From the NCBI RefSeq assembly GCF_026712185.1, contig NZ_JAPPUX010000004.1, positions 186,001 through 250,000 of the forward strand: DNA of 64,000 bases, read 5' to 3'. How positions within the stretch are numbered: position 1 is the first letter of the stretch; each line of letters begins with the position of its first letter. The position numbers and the translations under genes are program-made. A model generated the notes under the pieces. That model was given only the letters and a program-made list of their open reading frames with translations, was not told the DNA's origin and searched no databases. This DNA is from Nocardioides pini. GTDB lineage: Bacteria; Actinomycetota; Actinomycetes; Propionibacteriales; Nocardioidaceae. This document shows positions 54,501 through 60,880 of the stretch, piece by piece.

Positions 54501-55436
54501 GTCACCCAGCCCCGCCATGCGGCAGATCTCCTCGGCCACGTCGTGCATCTGCTTGCCGGACTTGAGGAACCCCTCGGCGTTGCCACGACTCCCGTCGGGC
54601 CCCACGTCGCGCAACCCGGCCGAGCCCAGTGGCACCAGCCTGCGCGCCGCGTCGAGGACGTCGATCGTGGGCGCGTCGAGGCGGTCGGTGTAGCGCACCG
54701 CGTTGGTGAGCACCGTCGTGATGCGGGCACGGCGTGCGAGGCCCGCCATCCGTGCGGCGTGGGCGGACGTGCCCGGCCCCCAGGAGCCGCCGCGCCCGCC
54801 GAGGCGGTGCGACACCAGCTCGACGAGCAGGTTGTGGCGCGGCACCACCTCCAGCCAGCGTGCGAGCACCCGCGGTCCGAGGTCGTCGCGGCGCCGGGTG
54901 GCCACCGCGCCGAGCTCGGAGGACGGCCCGAGCAGCACCAGGAGGTCACCGCCTGCGAGGTGGGGAGCGATCAGCTCGAGCGTGGCGACGGGTCGACCGC
55001 GCTCCCCGGACAGGTGGACCGTCGACACCATCCGGCACAGCGCCGCCCATCCCGCCCGGCCCGTCGCGAGGAACGTGACGCGCGCGCTGCCGCCGCCGTG
55101 GAGGGACACGTCGCGTGCCACCCCGCCGCGCGCGGGCGTACGACGGTGCGGCGGGTGACCACCGTCGCGGACCGCCCCGCCACCGGTGGGTGCGCCGAGG
55201 CCCACGCCGGCGGCCGGGGCGAGGGCGAGGTCGACCCCCAGCACCGGGCGGATGCCGGCCCGGCGTGCGGCACCCACGAACTTCACCGCGCCGTAGGTGC
55301 CGTCACGGTCGGTCAGGGCGAGGGTGTCCATGCCGTGCTCCGCGGCCCGGTCGACGAGCACGTGCGGGTGCGACGCGCCGTACCGCAGGGAGAACCCGGA
55401 GGCGACGTGGAGGTGGACGAACGGGTCTGAGGACAC
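51516..55436 (-). CDS. dnaE2: error-prone DNA polymerase DnaE2 (C family)
   Basis: A 1306-aa polymerase, clearly longer than usual for DnaE2 (about 1050-1130 aa). The PHP domain is degenerate compared with DnaE1 in this window: HLHVASGFS where DnaE1 has HLHVHTEYS, and TDRDGTYG for TDHGNLHG, so it should lack proofreading. Catalytic aspartates are in LPDIDVDVESARREEVY near residue 462. Extra length comes from a Gly/Arg-rich insert near residues 80-115 and a Thr/Ala/Arg-rich one near 1010-1080, before the OB fold (RRVVFLTVDDGTGPVDATFF). It starts at GTG, 12 bp after the HEPN gene. Confidence 0.94.
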   Translation of the reverse strand: MSSDPFVHLHVASGFSLRYGASHPHVLVDRAAEHGMDTLALTDRDGTYGAVKFVGAARRAGIRPVLGVDLALAPAAGVGLGAPTGGGAVRDGGHPPHRRTPARGGVARDVSLHGGGSARVTFLATGRAGWAALCRMVSTVHLSGERGRPVATLELIAPHLAGGDLLVLLGPSSELGAVATRRRDDLGPRVLARWLEVVPRHNLLVELVSHRLGGRGGSWGPGTSAHAARMAGLARRARITTVLTNAVRYTDRLDAPTIDVLDAARRLVPLGSAGLRDVGPDGSRGNAEGFLKSGKQMHDVAEEICRMAGLGDGAQEARRLLARTRAVADRCALDPRTDLGIDEVHFPELELPEAGPHRTADDLLRARCEAAIGPRYGAAPRMRIWTRLDDELETIRTLGYASYFLTVAEVTDLIGELGVRRAARGSGAGSLVNYLLGVSGVDPIRHGLLMERFLSPLRASLPDIDVDVESARREEVYRAILDRFGGERCVTVSMMDTYRVRHAVRDVGAALGMPPGEVDAIAKAFPHIRARDARSALRDLPELRASGLGDGELDRFFGLVERLDGLPRHIAMHPCGVLLSDMTLLDRTPVEASHAGFPMSQFDKDDVEELGLLKLDVLGIRMQSAMAHAVAEVRRVDGVHVDLDDESQVPFDDPTTYDLISSARTLGVFQIESPGQRELVGKSGIETFDDIVTDISLFRPGPVKSDMITPYLEAKHGWRDVHYLHDDLRPILEGTRGVVVFHEQVIEIIARFGGVSFAEADEKRRALGTTDGMAATRAWFLPRALGQGYDLALVERLWTVLEAFASFGFCKAHAAAFALPTYQSAWLKAHWPAHFLAGVLTHDPGMYPKRLILDDARQVGVGVRGLDVNASAPTYVVERGDAGGGRADHAIRLSLTDVKGISAAEVARIVEAREGGRYVSLSDFFHRARVSRPTLERLVLAGGFDGVYGIATGEQAVDRRGRVTRRDLLLQVAELDLHARLLDRASRARGRGPTRRSVPSTTATTAATDAAARNSTDPTVRAGAGATERHALADAGVWAQASAQSQASRPVVGAESVQLTLTLGDEPGRAGERPTGLPEMTPLERMRAELEILGLDVSQHAITPYASLLDALGVTRSRDLLRRRSRSELLVAGVKVATQTPPIRSGRRVVFLTVDDGTGPVDATFFDDAQGPYAATVFSSWLLLVRGELRRTGRRGVSVRATGAWDLTALHALWQRARTTDEALDRVRAELARGPEPVGHDAGGPTGRTLVHSSGFRLSPYADVAPAGDPARDVGRKLGADTGPGPRTGEEPLSRTLWHRSPGSPG

Positions 55437-55448
55437 CTCGCCCCGCCC

Positions 55449-55880
55449 TCAGGCGACGCTGGCGTGCGGGACCAGGCCGAGCGCCTGCTCGACCACGGCC
55501 AGGAAGCGGTCGGCGTCGCGCACCAGGTCGTCGGCCTCCCGCTCGGTCACGGCCCGGGTCGACCCGGCCTCGGCTGCGGCGCGCTTGGCCGCCCCGGCCG
55601 CGAAGAAGCTCGCCCACTCGGACAGCTCGGGGGCCACCTCGGCGAGCAGGACCCAGGCGTTCTTCTGCCGGCGGCCCCGCGGCGCCGGGCGGGCCCGGGC
55701 CGCGAGCAGGGCGGCCGCCGCACAGAGGGCGGCGACGTGGGCACAGGCGTAGCGCGTCGGCACGTCTCGCGCCGTGATCGAGTCGCGGAGCGAGGTGGCG
55801 GAGCGCTCGAGGTAGTGGTGGGCGGTGGCCGGGAGCAGGTGCGGCCCCGGCTCGGACCGGGGGCTGGTCGTCGCGGTCAT
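55449..55880 (-). CDS. SAV_6107-type HEPN domain protein
   Basis: A 143-aa all-helical protein from ATG 55880 (MTATTSPRSEPGP). The helices TAHHYLERSATSLRDSI, RYACAHVAALCAAAALLAAR and READDLVRDADRFLAVVEQALGL match the small HEPN proteins next to dnaE2 in actinobacteria. It has an R-x4-H motif (RYACAH, Arg43 and His48), the catalytic pair of HEPN ribonucleases, so RNA cleavage is possible but unproven. It sits 10 bp after DUF6504 and 12 bp before dnaE2, in the same SOS-type unit. Confidence 0.82.
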   Translation of the reverse strand: MTATTSPRSEPGPHLLPATAHHYLERSATSLRDSITARDVPTRYACAHVAALCAAAALLAARARPAPRGRRQKNAWVLLAEVAPELSEWASFFAAGAAKRAAAEAGSTRAVTEREADDLVRDADRFLAVVEQALGLVPHASVA

Positions 55881-55890
55881 GGTCGGCACC

Positions 55891-56232
55891 TCAGTCCAGG
55901 CACCCGACGAGCTGCCAGCGCCCGTCGGTCCAGTCGAACGAGAGGTCGAAGACGCCGTAGGACGCCTGGTCGCCCGCCTGCTGCCGCACGCCCGGCATGC
56001 CACGACCGGCCTCCACGCGCCAGAGCTCACGCTCGGCGACCAGGTCGGCCACCGTCCCGCGTGCCTCCTTGTCGGACCCGCCCTGCCACCAGGGACCGGT
56101 CTCCACCCAGTGCGCGACCACCGCGCGCACCTTCCACAGCCGGCCCCGCCACAGGAACTGGTCGGGGTCCTCCGCCCCGCCTCGTCGCACCTCGACGGGG
56201 TCGTCGTACTGCCTCATCGTGCCTCCTCGCAC
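55891..56232 (-). CDS. DUF6504 family protein, first gene of the SOS cassette
   Basis: A 113-aa protein: MRQYDDPVEVRRGGAEDPDQFLWRGRLWKVRAVVAHWVETGPWW, a small beta-rich domain with conserved Trp residues, then VEAGRGM and YGVFDLSFDWTDGRWQLVGCLD. Family function is unknown, but it commonly heads dnaE2/Y-polymerase operons. The ATG follows GAGGAGG at a normal distance. The LexA-type box ends 65 bp before it. Confidence 0.87.
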   Translation of the reverse strand: MRGGTMRQYDDPVEVRRGGAEDPDQFLWRGRLWKVRAVVAHWVETGPWWQGGSDKEARGTVADLVAERELWRVEAGRGMPGVRQQAGDQASYGVFDLSFDWTDGRWQLVGCLD

Positions 56233-56297
56233 ATCCGTCGACCCCGGGGCCGACCCGGGCGGCGGTGGGGGTCGAGGTCACCGCCACCCGGGTCGCA

Positions 56298-56313
56298 TCG
56301 AACACGTGTTCGA
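56298..56313 (-). promoter_or_regulatory. perfect palindromic SOS (LexA) box
   Basis: TCGAACACGTGTTCGA is a perfect 16-bp palindrome matching the actinobacterial/Bacillus-type LexA box (GAAC-N4-GTTC core). It lies 66-81 bp upstream of DUF6504, in a 164-bp gap. LexA repression lifted by RecA after DNA damage is the expected control. Confidence 0.88.
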
Positions 56314-56396
56314 ACAAGGACAACGGTACTCCCCCGCACCGACAGCGCGTCAAGGCCCGACGCGGTCGTGCGCGACTCCGGAGGGAGGAGGGGCCT

Positions 56397-56864
56397 TCAG
56401 ACGCGGCGCAGGTAGTCGGTCGTCTCGCGCTGCCAGAGGAAGAACGACAGCACCAGGCCCTCGGCGATCACCAGGGCCGACAGCACCACGAAGATGACGG
56501 GGAGGTTGCTGTCGAGGCAGACGATGCCGACCAGGACGCCGACGCCGGCGGTCGCGGTGAGCACGGGACGGGTCCAGCCGTAGCCGCCGACGAAGAACGA
56601 GCCCAGCACCAGCACCAGCGCGGCGAAGCCGACGAACGCCACCACCGAGAGGGCCACGAAGCCGGGGACGATGGGACTCTCCCGCAGCAGCTCGATGCCG
56701 CCCTGGGCGAGGAGCTCCTGCGCCGACGGGTTGCCTTGCGCCCAGCCGAGGATGACCTCGTCGCGCATCAGCCAGATCAGCACCGTGATCACGCCGGCCG
56801 TGGCGACGATCAGCCCGAGCACTCGCATGCTGTTGACCACGGATCCCGGCAGGTCGCGCGCCAT
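56397..56864 (-). CDS. four-helix membrane protein of unknown function
   Basis: A 155-aa protein with four hydrophobic segments (MRVLGLIVATAGVITVLIWLM; PIVPGFVALSVVAFVGFAALVLVLGSFFVGG; PVLTATAGVGVLVGIVCLD; LPVIFVVLSALVIAEGLVLSFFLW) and short loops. The C terminus is RETTDYLRRV. It lies upstream of the SOS box and reads in the same direction as the cassette, but the 164-bp gap with the box separates them. No family recognised. Confidence 0.75.
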   Translation of the reverse strand: MARDLPGSVVNSMRVLGLIVATAGVITVLIWLMRDEVILGWAQGNPSAQELLAQGGIELLRESPIVPGFVALSVVAFVGFAALVLVLGSFFVGGYGWTRPVLTATAGVGVLVGIVCLDSNLPVIFVVLSALVIAEGLVLSFFLWQRETTDYLRRV

Positions 56865-56898
56865 CGTGGAGTACCCCTCAGCTGTCGTCGTTCGTCGC

Positions 56899-56904
56899 TA
56901 GGCT
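56899..56904 (+). promoter_or_regulatory. -10-like TAGGCT of the second YbaK gene
   Basis: TAGGCT ends exactly 6 nt before the ATG, with no ribosome-binding site between. Confidence 0.45.
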
Positions 56905-56910
56905 CGCATC

Positions 56911-57384
56911 ATGTCGACGGAGCACGCATCGATCACCTCATTTCGGGGCGACCTCACCCGGCGCGGCGGCACGGGTGACGTGGTCATCCTGCCCGACAGC
57001 GCCCACACGGCGGCACTCGCCGCGGCGGCGCTGGGGTGCGAGGTGGGCGCCATCGCCAACAGCCTGCTCTTCGACGGTGACGGCGAGCCCGTCCTCGTCC
57101 TCACCTCCGGCGCCCACCGGGTCGACACCACGGCGGTCGCCGAGCGCATCGGCGTCACACGGCTCACCCGTGCCGACCCCGACTTCGTGCGCCGCCACAC
57201 CGGCCAGGTCATCGGTGGCGTCTCCCCCATCGACCACCCGGCGCCGATCCGCACCTTCATCGACCCGTGGCTGCGCCGTCACGACGTCGTGTGGGCGGCG
57301 GCGGGCCACCCGGCCGCGGTGTTCTCGACGTCGTACGACGAGCTGGTGGCGATGACGGACGCCGTCGAGGTCGAGGTGGACTGA
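56911..57384 (+). CDS. YbaK/ProX-type aminoacyl-tRNA deacylase domain protein
   Basis: A 157-aa protein of the YbaK/EbsC fold: ILPDSAHTAALAAAALGCEVGAIANSLLFDGDGEPVLVLTSGAHRVD, ADPDFVRRHTGQVIGGVSPIDHPAPIRTFIDPWLRRHDVVWAAAGHP, FSTSYDELVAMT. The GxSPxxxP motif is clear, while the Lys usual in the YbaK core (KTL) is Asn here (ANSLLF), as in many free-standing trans-editing relatives. It is the second such protein in the window, so the two may edit different mischarged tRNAs. Probably co-transcribed with DUF4126. Confidence 0.85.
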   Translation: MSTEHASITSFRGDLTRRGGTGDVVILPDSAHTAALAAAALGCEVGAIANSLLFDGDGEPVLVLTSGAHRVDTTAVAERIGVTRLTRADPDFVRRHTGQVIGGVSPIDHPAPIRTFIDPWLRRHDVVWAAAGHPAAVFSTSYDELVAMTDAVEVEVD

Positions 57385-57397
57385 TGGGGGCCCGCTG

Positions 57398-57988
57398 ATG
57401 GACAGCCTGGCCCTCACCTTCTCCAGCGGGTGGGCGAGCGGCATCAACGCCTACCTCGTCGTGCTGGTGCTGGGCATCTCCGACCGACTGGGCTCGTTCG
57501 CCGACATCCCCGACGTGCTCGGCCGGTGGGACGTCCTGGCCGTGGCCGGCTTCATGTTCGCGATGGAGTTCGTCGCCGACAAGATCCCCTACGTCGACTC
57601 GACGTGGGACGCCGTCTCGACCGCGATCCGGCCGACCGTCGGCGCGGTCATCGGGGTGCTGCTCGCCGGCGACGCCACCTCGCTGGAGCAGGCCGTGCTC
57701 GGCGTGGTCGGCGGCGGCACGGCCCTGCTGAGCCACCTGGCGAAGGCCGGCAGCCGGCTGGCCATCAACTCCTCCCCCGAGCCGGTGACCAACGTGGGGG
57801 CGAGCCTCACCGAGGACGCGGCGGTGCTCGGCGTGGTGTGGTTCTCCCTCGAGCACCCGCAGGCGGCTGCGGCCATCGCGGGCGTCCTGCTGCTGACCGG
57901 CCTCGGCCTGCTGCTCGTCGTCGGCCGCGCGGTGCGGCGCGGCTGGCGGCGCTGGCGCGGCAGGGAGCCCGTCGGACGGTCGACCTAG
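57398..57988 (+). CDS. DUF4126 membrane protein
   Basis: A 196-aa protein. It begins SLALTFSSGWASGINAYLVVLVLGISDRLG, with FMFAMEFVADKIPYVDSTWDAVSTAIRPTVGAVIGVLL and VVGGGTALLSHLAKAGSRLAINSSPEPVTNVGASLTED, the DUF4126 hallmark. A last helix (AIAGVLLLTGLGLLLVVGRAV) ends in an Arg-rich tail. Function unknown. It begins 13 bp after the YbaK gene. Confidence 0.9.
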   Translation: MDSLALTFSSGWASGINAYLVVLVLGISDRLGSFADIPDVLGRWDVLAVAGFMFAMEFVADKIPYVDSTWDAVSTAIRPTVGAVIGVLLAGDATSLEQAVLGVVGGGTALLSHLAKAGSRLAINSSPEPVTNVGASLTEDAAVLGVVWFSLEHPQAAAAIAGVLLLTGLGLLLVVGRAVRRGWRRWRGREPVGRST

Positions 57989-57996
57989 CGGACGCC

Positions 57997-58002
57997 TAGG
58001 GT
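57997..58002 (+). promoter_or_regulatory. -10-like TAGGGT of the flavoprotein gene
   Basis: TAGGGT ends 6 nt before the GTG at 58009. It lies just after the DUF4126 stop, suggesting a separate leaderless transcript. Confidence 0.4.
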
Positions 58003-58008
58003 TCCCCC

Positions 58009-59319
58009 GTGGCGCGTGTGGTGGTGGTCGGCGGCGGCTTCGGCGGCATGGCCGCTGCCGCCCGGCTGGCCCGGCTGGGCCACGAGGTCACCCTGCTCGA
58101 GCGCGCCGAGCACCTGGGCGGTGCGCTGACCACCGTCGAGCAGGACGGATTCGCGTGGGACGCCGGACCGACCACGACGCTGCTGCCCGCGGTCGTGCGC
58201 GACCTGTTCCGCAAGTCGGGCCGACCGCTGGAGCGCGAGCTCGACCTGCAGCCGCTCGACCTGGTCCGCGAGCACCGCTTCGCGGACGGCTCGTCCGTGC
58301 GCCTGCCGGGCGGCTCGCGCGCCGCCCAGCTCGCGGCGTTCGAGTCCCTCGGCGCCGGCCTGGGTCGGCAGTGGGTCGACCACGTGGCGTCGTACGGCGA
58401 GCCGTGGGAGCTGCTGCGCAAGGAGTGGTACGAGCGGCCCTTCGACCCCGACGTGGCGCCACGCGACCTCACCGCGCTGCTCGACCGGCGCGAGTCGCTG
58501 CACAAGCGGTTGCGCCGGGCGCTCACCGACGAGCGGCTGCGACTGGTCGCGGGGCACCGGGTCGTCATGGACGGCCACGACCTGCGCCGCGCGCCCGTCC
58601 TGGCCGGCGTGGACGTCTACCTCGAGCAGCGCTTCGGGGCGTGGACGGTGCCGGGCGGGCTCGCCCGGCTCGGCGCGGCGATGACCGACCGCCTCGTGCT
58701 GCGTGGCGTCACCGTGCTGACCGGCACGCCCGCGACCGACCTCGTCGTGCGCGACGGCCGGGTCGCCGCGGTGCGGACGGCGGGCGGCGAGCTCGACGCC
58801 GACCTCGTGGTCGTCGCGATCGACCCGCGACGCCTGCCCACCCTCGCGACCTACGTCCGGCGCTCGATGCCCGCCTTCCCGCCGGTCGTGTGCCACGTGG
58901 GGCTGGAGGGCGAGGTGCCCGACCTGCCGCACGAGGTGGTGCTGCACGGCGACCCGCTGCTGGTGGTCCGCACGGGCGGACGGGCGCCGGACGGCGCCGC
59001 GGCGTGGACGGTGCTGGCCCGTGGCCGCATCGTCGAGGACGTCCTCACCGCCGTGGCACGCCACGGGCTCGACGTCCGCGGCCAGGTGGTCACCCGCGTC
59101 GACCGCACGCCGCGCGACCTCGTCGAGGCGTGGGGCGGCTCGCCGCACGGCGTGCAGTGGCAGGGGCCCCGCACGGCCCGTGACCGCCTGGGACCGCGGA
59201 CGCCGGTCGCGGGCGTGCTCGCGACCGGCGCCCACGCCACGACCGGCTCCGGCCTGCCGTTCGCCGGCCTCAGCGCCGCGCTCGTGGCCGAGATGGTCGG
59301 CCGTGCCCCACGTCAGTAG
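58009..59319 (+). CDS. phytoene-desaturase-like FAD-dependent oxidoreductase
   Basis: A 436-aa flavoprotein. The dinucleotide-binding motif is at the N terminus (VVVVGGGFGGMAAAARLARLGHEVTLLERAEHLGG), followed by AWDAGPTTTLLPAVVRDLF, the amine-oxidase/CrtI-type pattern. The middle has WTVPGGLARLGAAMTDRLVLRGVTVLTGTPAT and the C terminus GVLATGAHATTGSGLPFAGLSAALVAEMVG, closing the FAD site. The substrate is unknown; a polyprenyl synthetase lies two genes on, so an isoprenoid is possible. Its stop overlaps the convergent SIMPL gene stop by 7 bp. Confidence 0.87.
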   Translation: MARVVVVGGGFGGMAAAARLARLGHEVTLLERAEHLGGALTTVEQDGFAWDAGPTTTLLPAVVRDLFRKSGRPLERELDLQPLDLVREHRFADGSSVRLPGGSRAAQLAAFESLGAGLGRQWVDHVASYGEPWELLRKEWYERPFDPDVAPRDLTALLDRRESLHKRLRRALTDERLRLVAGHRVVMDGHDLRRAPVLAGVDVYLEQRFGAWTVPGGLARLGAAMTDRLVLRGVTVLTGTPATDLVVRDGRVAAVRTAGGELDADLVVVAIDPRRLPTLATYVRRSMPAFPPVVCHVGLEGEVPDLPHEVVLHGDPLLVVRTGGRAPDGAAAWTVLARGRIVEDVLTAVARHGLDVRGQVVTRVDRTPRDLVEAWGGSPHGVQWQGPRTARDRLGPRTPVAGVLATGAHATTGSGLPFAGLSAALVAEMVGRAPRQ

Positions 59320-59921
59320 GACAGCTCCCAGACCACCGTGACCGTGGTGGTCACCGAGGTCTCGCCCGGCTCGAGGCCGCCCGCGGACGCACGGGCCATC
59401 GCCGCCTTCGGCATCGGCGAGGGGCCCCGGTCGGCCCCGCCCTCGACGATGGTCTGCACGGCACCGAGGCCCGCCCCCGCCATCCGGGCCAGCTGGGCGG
59501 CGCGCTCGCGGGCGTCGTCGAACGCGGCCTCGCGCGCCCGATCACCGGCGCCGTGGTCCTCGGTGACCTCCAGCGCCACCCCCTCGACCACCAGCGAGTC
59601 GCCGAGCGCGCCCGCCAGGTCGCCCAGCAGGCCCCCGGCCGCCACCAGGTCCGGGCACGCGATGGCGTAGGAGTGGCGGGCCTCGTGACCGGCCTCGCGT
59701 CCGTCGTGGTCGCGCGCCGGCCACACGGAGATGCCCGACGAGGAGACCCGACGCTCCTCGGTGTGGCGGTGCGCGACCTCGACGACCGTCGCGGCGGCCG
59801 CCGCCATCGCTTCGTAGGCCTCCGCGACGCCACGACCCCGCGCCACGGCTGCGAGCCGCACCACCGCGCTGTCCGGCACGACGGGCACGACCCCGGTGCC
59901 GGTGACGGTGACGGTCCGCAC
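59313..59921 (-). CDS. SIMPL (DUF541) domain protein
   Basis: A 202-aa protein from GTG 59921: VRTVTVTGTGVVPVVPDSAVVRLAAVARGRGVAEAYEAM, then VSSSGISVWPARD and a conserved late block (GDRAREAAFDDARERAAQLARMAGAGLGAVQTIVEGG). No signal peptide is evident, unlike many family members, so it may be cytosolic. It lies 5 bp after metF and is probably in the same mRNA. Function unknown. Confidence 0.85.
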   Translation of the reverse strand: MRTVTVTGTGVVPVVPDSAVVRLAAVARGRGVAEAYEAMAAAAATVVEVAHRHTEERRVSSSGISVWPARDHDGREAGHEARHSYAIACPDLVAAGGLLGDLAGALGDSLVVEGVALEVTEDHGAGDRAREAAFDDARERAAQLARMAGAGLGAVQTIVEGGADRGPSPMPKAAMARASAGGLEPGETSVTTTVTVVWELSY

Positions 59922-59926
59922 GGGTG

Positions 59927-60817
59927 TCAGACGGTGATCTGGAGGTTGGCGAAGATCTCCCGCGTCGCCTTGGAGCGGTTGAGCGTGTAGAAGTGCAGGC
60001 CCGGCGCCCCGGCGTCGAGCAGCGCCTCGCACAGCTCGGTCGCGATCGCGATGCCCTCCTCGCGCAGCCGCGCCGGGTCGTCGGCGTACGGGGCGAGCCG
60101 CTCGACGGTCTCCTGCGGCAGCTCGCGGCGCGAGAAGTCGACCATGCGCTGCATCGAGCGCAGGTTCAGGATGGGCATGATGCCCGGGATGATCGGCAGG
60201 TCGGCCCCCACCGCGTGGGCGCGGTCGACCAGGCCCACGTAGTCGGAGGCCCGGAGCACCATGTCGGTCACGGCGAACTCCGCGCCGGCGTCGTACTTGG
60301 CCCGGAGCACCCGCGCGTCGTGGTCGAGGTCCTTCGCGTCGACGTGGCCCTCCGGGAAGGCGGCGACGCCGATCCGCATGTCGGTGCGCTCCCGGATCAG
60401 CGCGACCAGCTCGTTGGCGTAGGTCAGCCCACCCTCGGTCGGCGTCCACGGCGTGCCGGGACCGCCGGGCGGGTCGCCCCGCAGGGCCATCACGTGCTCG
60501 ACGCCCGCCCTGGCGAGGTCGTCGAGGATCGCGGTGATCTCGTCGGTCGTGTGGCCGACGCACGTCAGGTGCGCCACCGGGAGCATCCCCGTCTCCCGGG
60601 CGATGCGCCCGGTGATCGCCACGGTGCGGTCACGCGTCGTGCCACCCGCGCCGTAGGTGACCGACACGAAGGTCGGCCCGTAGGGCTCGAGGTCGGTGAT
60701 CGCCTGCCACAGCTGCTGCTCCCCGAGCTCGTCCTTGGGCGGGAAGAACTCGAAGGAGAACGACTTGTCGCCGCGCGCGAGCAGCTCGCGCATGCTCTGT
60801 CCCCGTTCGTGCGTCAT
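59927..60817 (-). CDS. metF: 5,10-methylenetetrahydrofolate reductase
   Basis: A 296-aa FAD enzyme giving 5-methyl-THF for methionine synthesis. KSFSFEFFPPKDELGEQQLWQAITDLEPYGPTFVSVTYGAGGTTRDRT, VAHLTCVGHTTDEI, HVMALRGDPPG and FAVTDMVLRASDY mark the barrel; the C terminus LHFYTLNRSKATREIF is diagnostic. I chose ATG 60817 (MTHERGQSM) because TAGGCT stands 7 nt before it; ATG 60793 is the alternative. Divergent from the polyprenyl synthetase, with 63 bp between. Mycobacteria keep the same neighbours (Rv2172c-Rv2173). Confidence 0.95.
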   Translation of the reverse strand: MTHERGQSMRELLARGDKSFSFEFFPPKDELGEQQLWQAITDLEPYGPTFVSVTYGAGGTTRDRTVAITGRIARETGMLPVAHLTCVGHTTDEITAILDDLARAGVEHVMALRGDPPGGPGTPWTPTEGGLTYANELVALIRERTDMRIGVAAFPEGHVDAKDLDHDARVLRAKYDAGAEFAVTDMVLRASDYVGLVDRAHAVGADLPIIPGIMPILNLRSMQRMVDFSRRELPQETVERLAPYADDPARLREEGIAIATELCEALLDAGAPGLHFYTLNRSKATREIFANLQITV

Positions 60818-60824
60818 GCGCAAC

Positions 60825-60830
60825 AGCCTA
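60825..60830 (-). promoter_or_regulatory. -10-like TAGGCT of metF
   Basis: On the minus strand TAGGCT ends 7 nt before ATG 60817 and supports the longer metF start. No SAM or B12 riboswitch fits in the 63-bp gap. Confidence 0.45.
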
Positions 60831-60868
60831 CGGAGGACCGCGCCGTCATCGACGCCGCGTCCACTGTT

Positions 60869-60874
60869 TAGTCT
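60869..60874 (+). promoter_or_regulatory. -10-like TAGTCT of the polyprenyl synthetase gene
   Basis: TAGTCT ends 6 nt before the GTG at 60881, back to back with the metF hexamer. Confidence 0.45.
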
Positions 60875-60880
60875 GAACTG

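Noticed and set aside
56298..56335. PafBC/RecA-NDp-type promoter (TTGTCNNTG-N8-TANNNT) beside the SOS box
   Set aside because: TTGTCCTTG is present, but the base run 8 nt on is CGTGTT rather than TANNNT, so only the LexA box is claimed.
59313..59319. Convergent 7-bp overlap of two genes without a terminator as a regulatory antisense device
   Set aside because: Tight convergent ends are common in this window (also 5202/5218 and 12698/12710) and need no special explanation.
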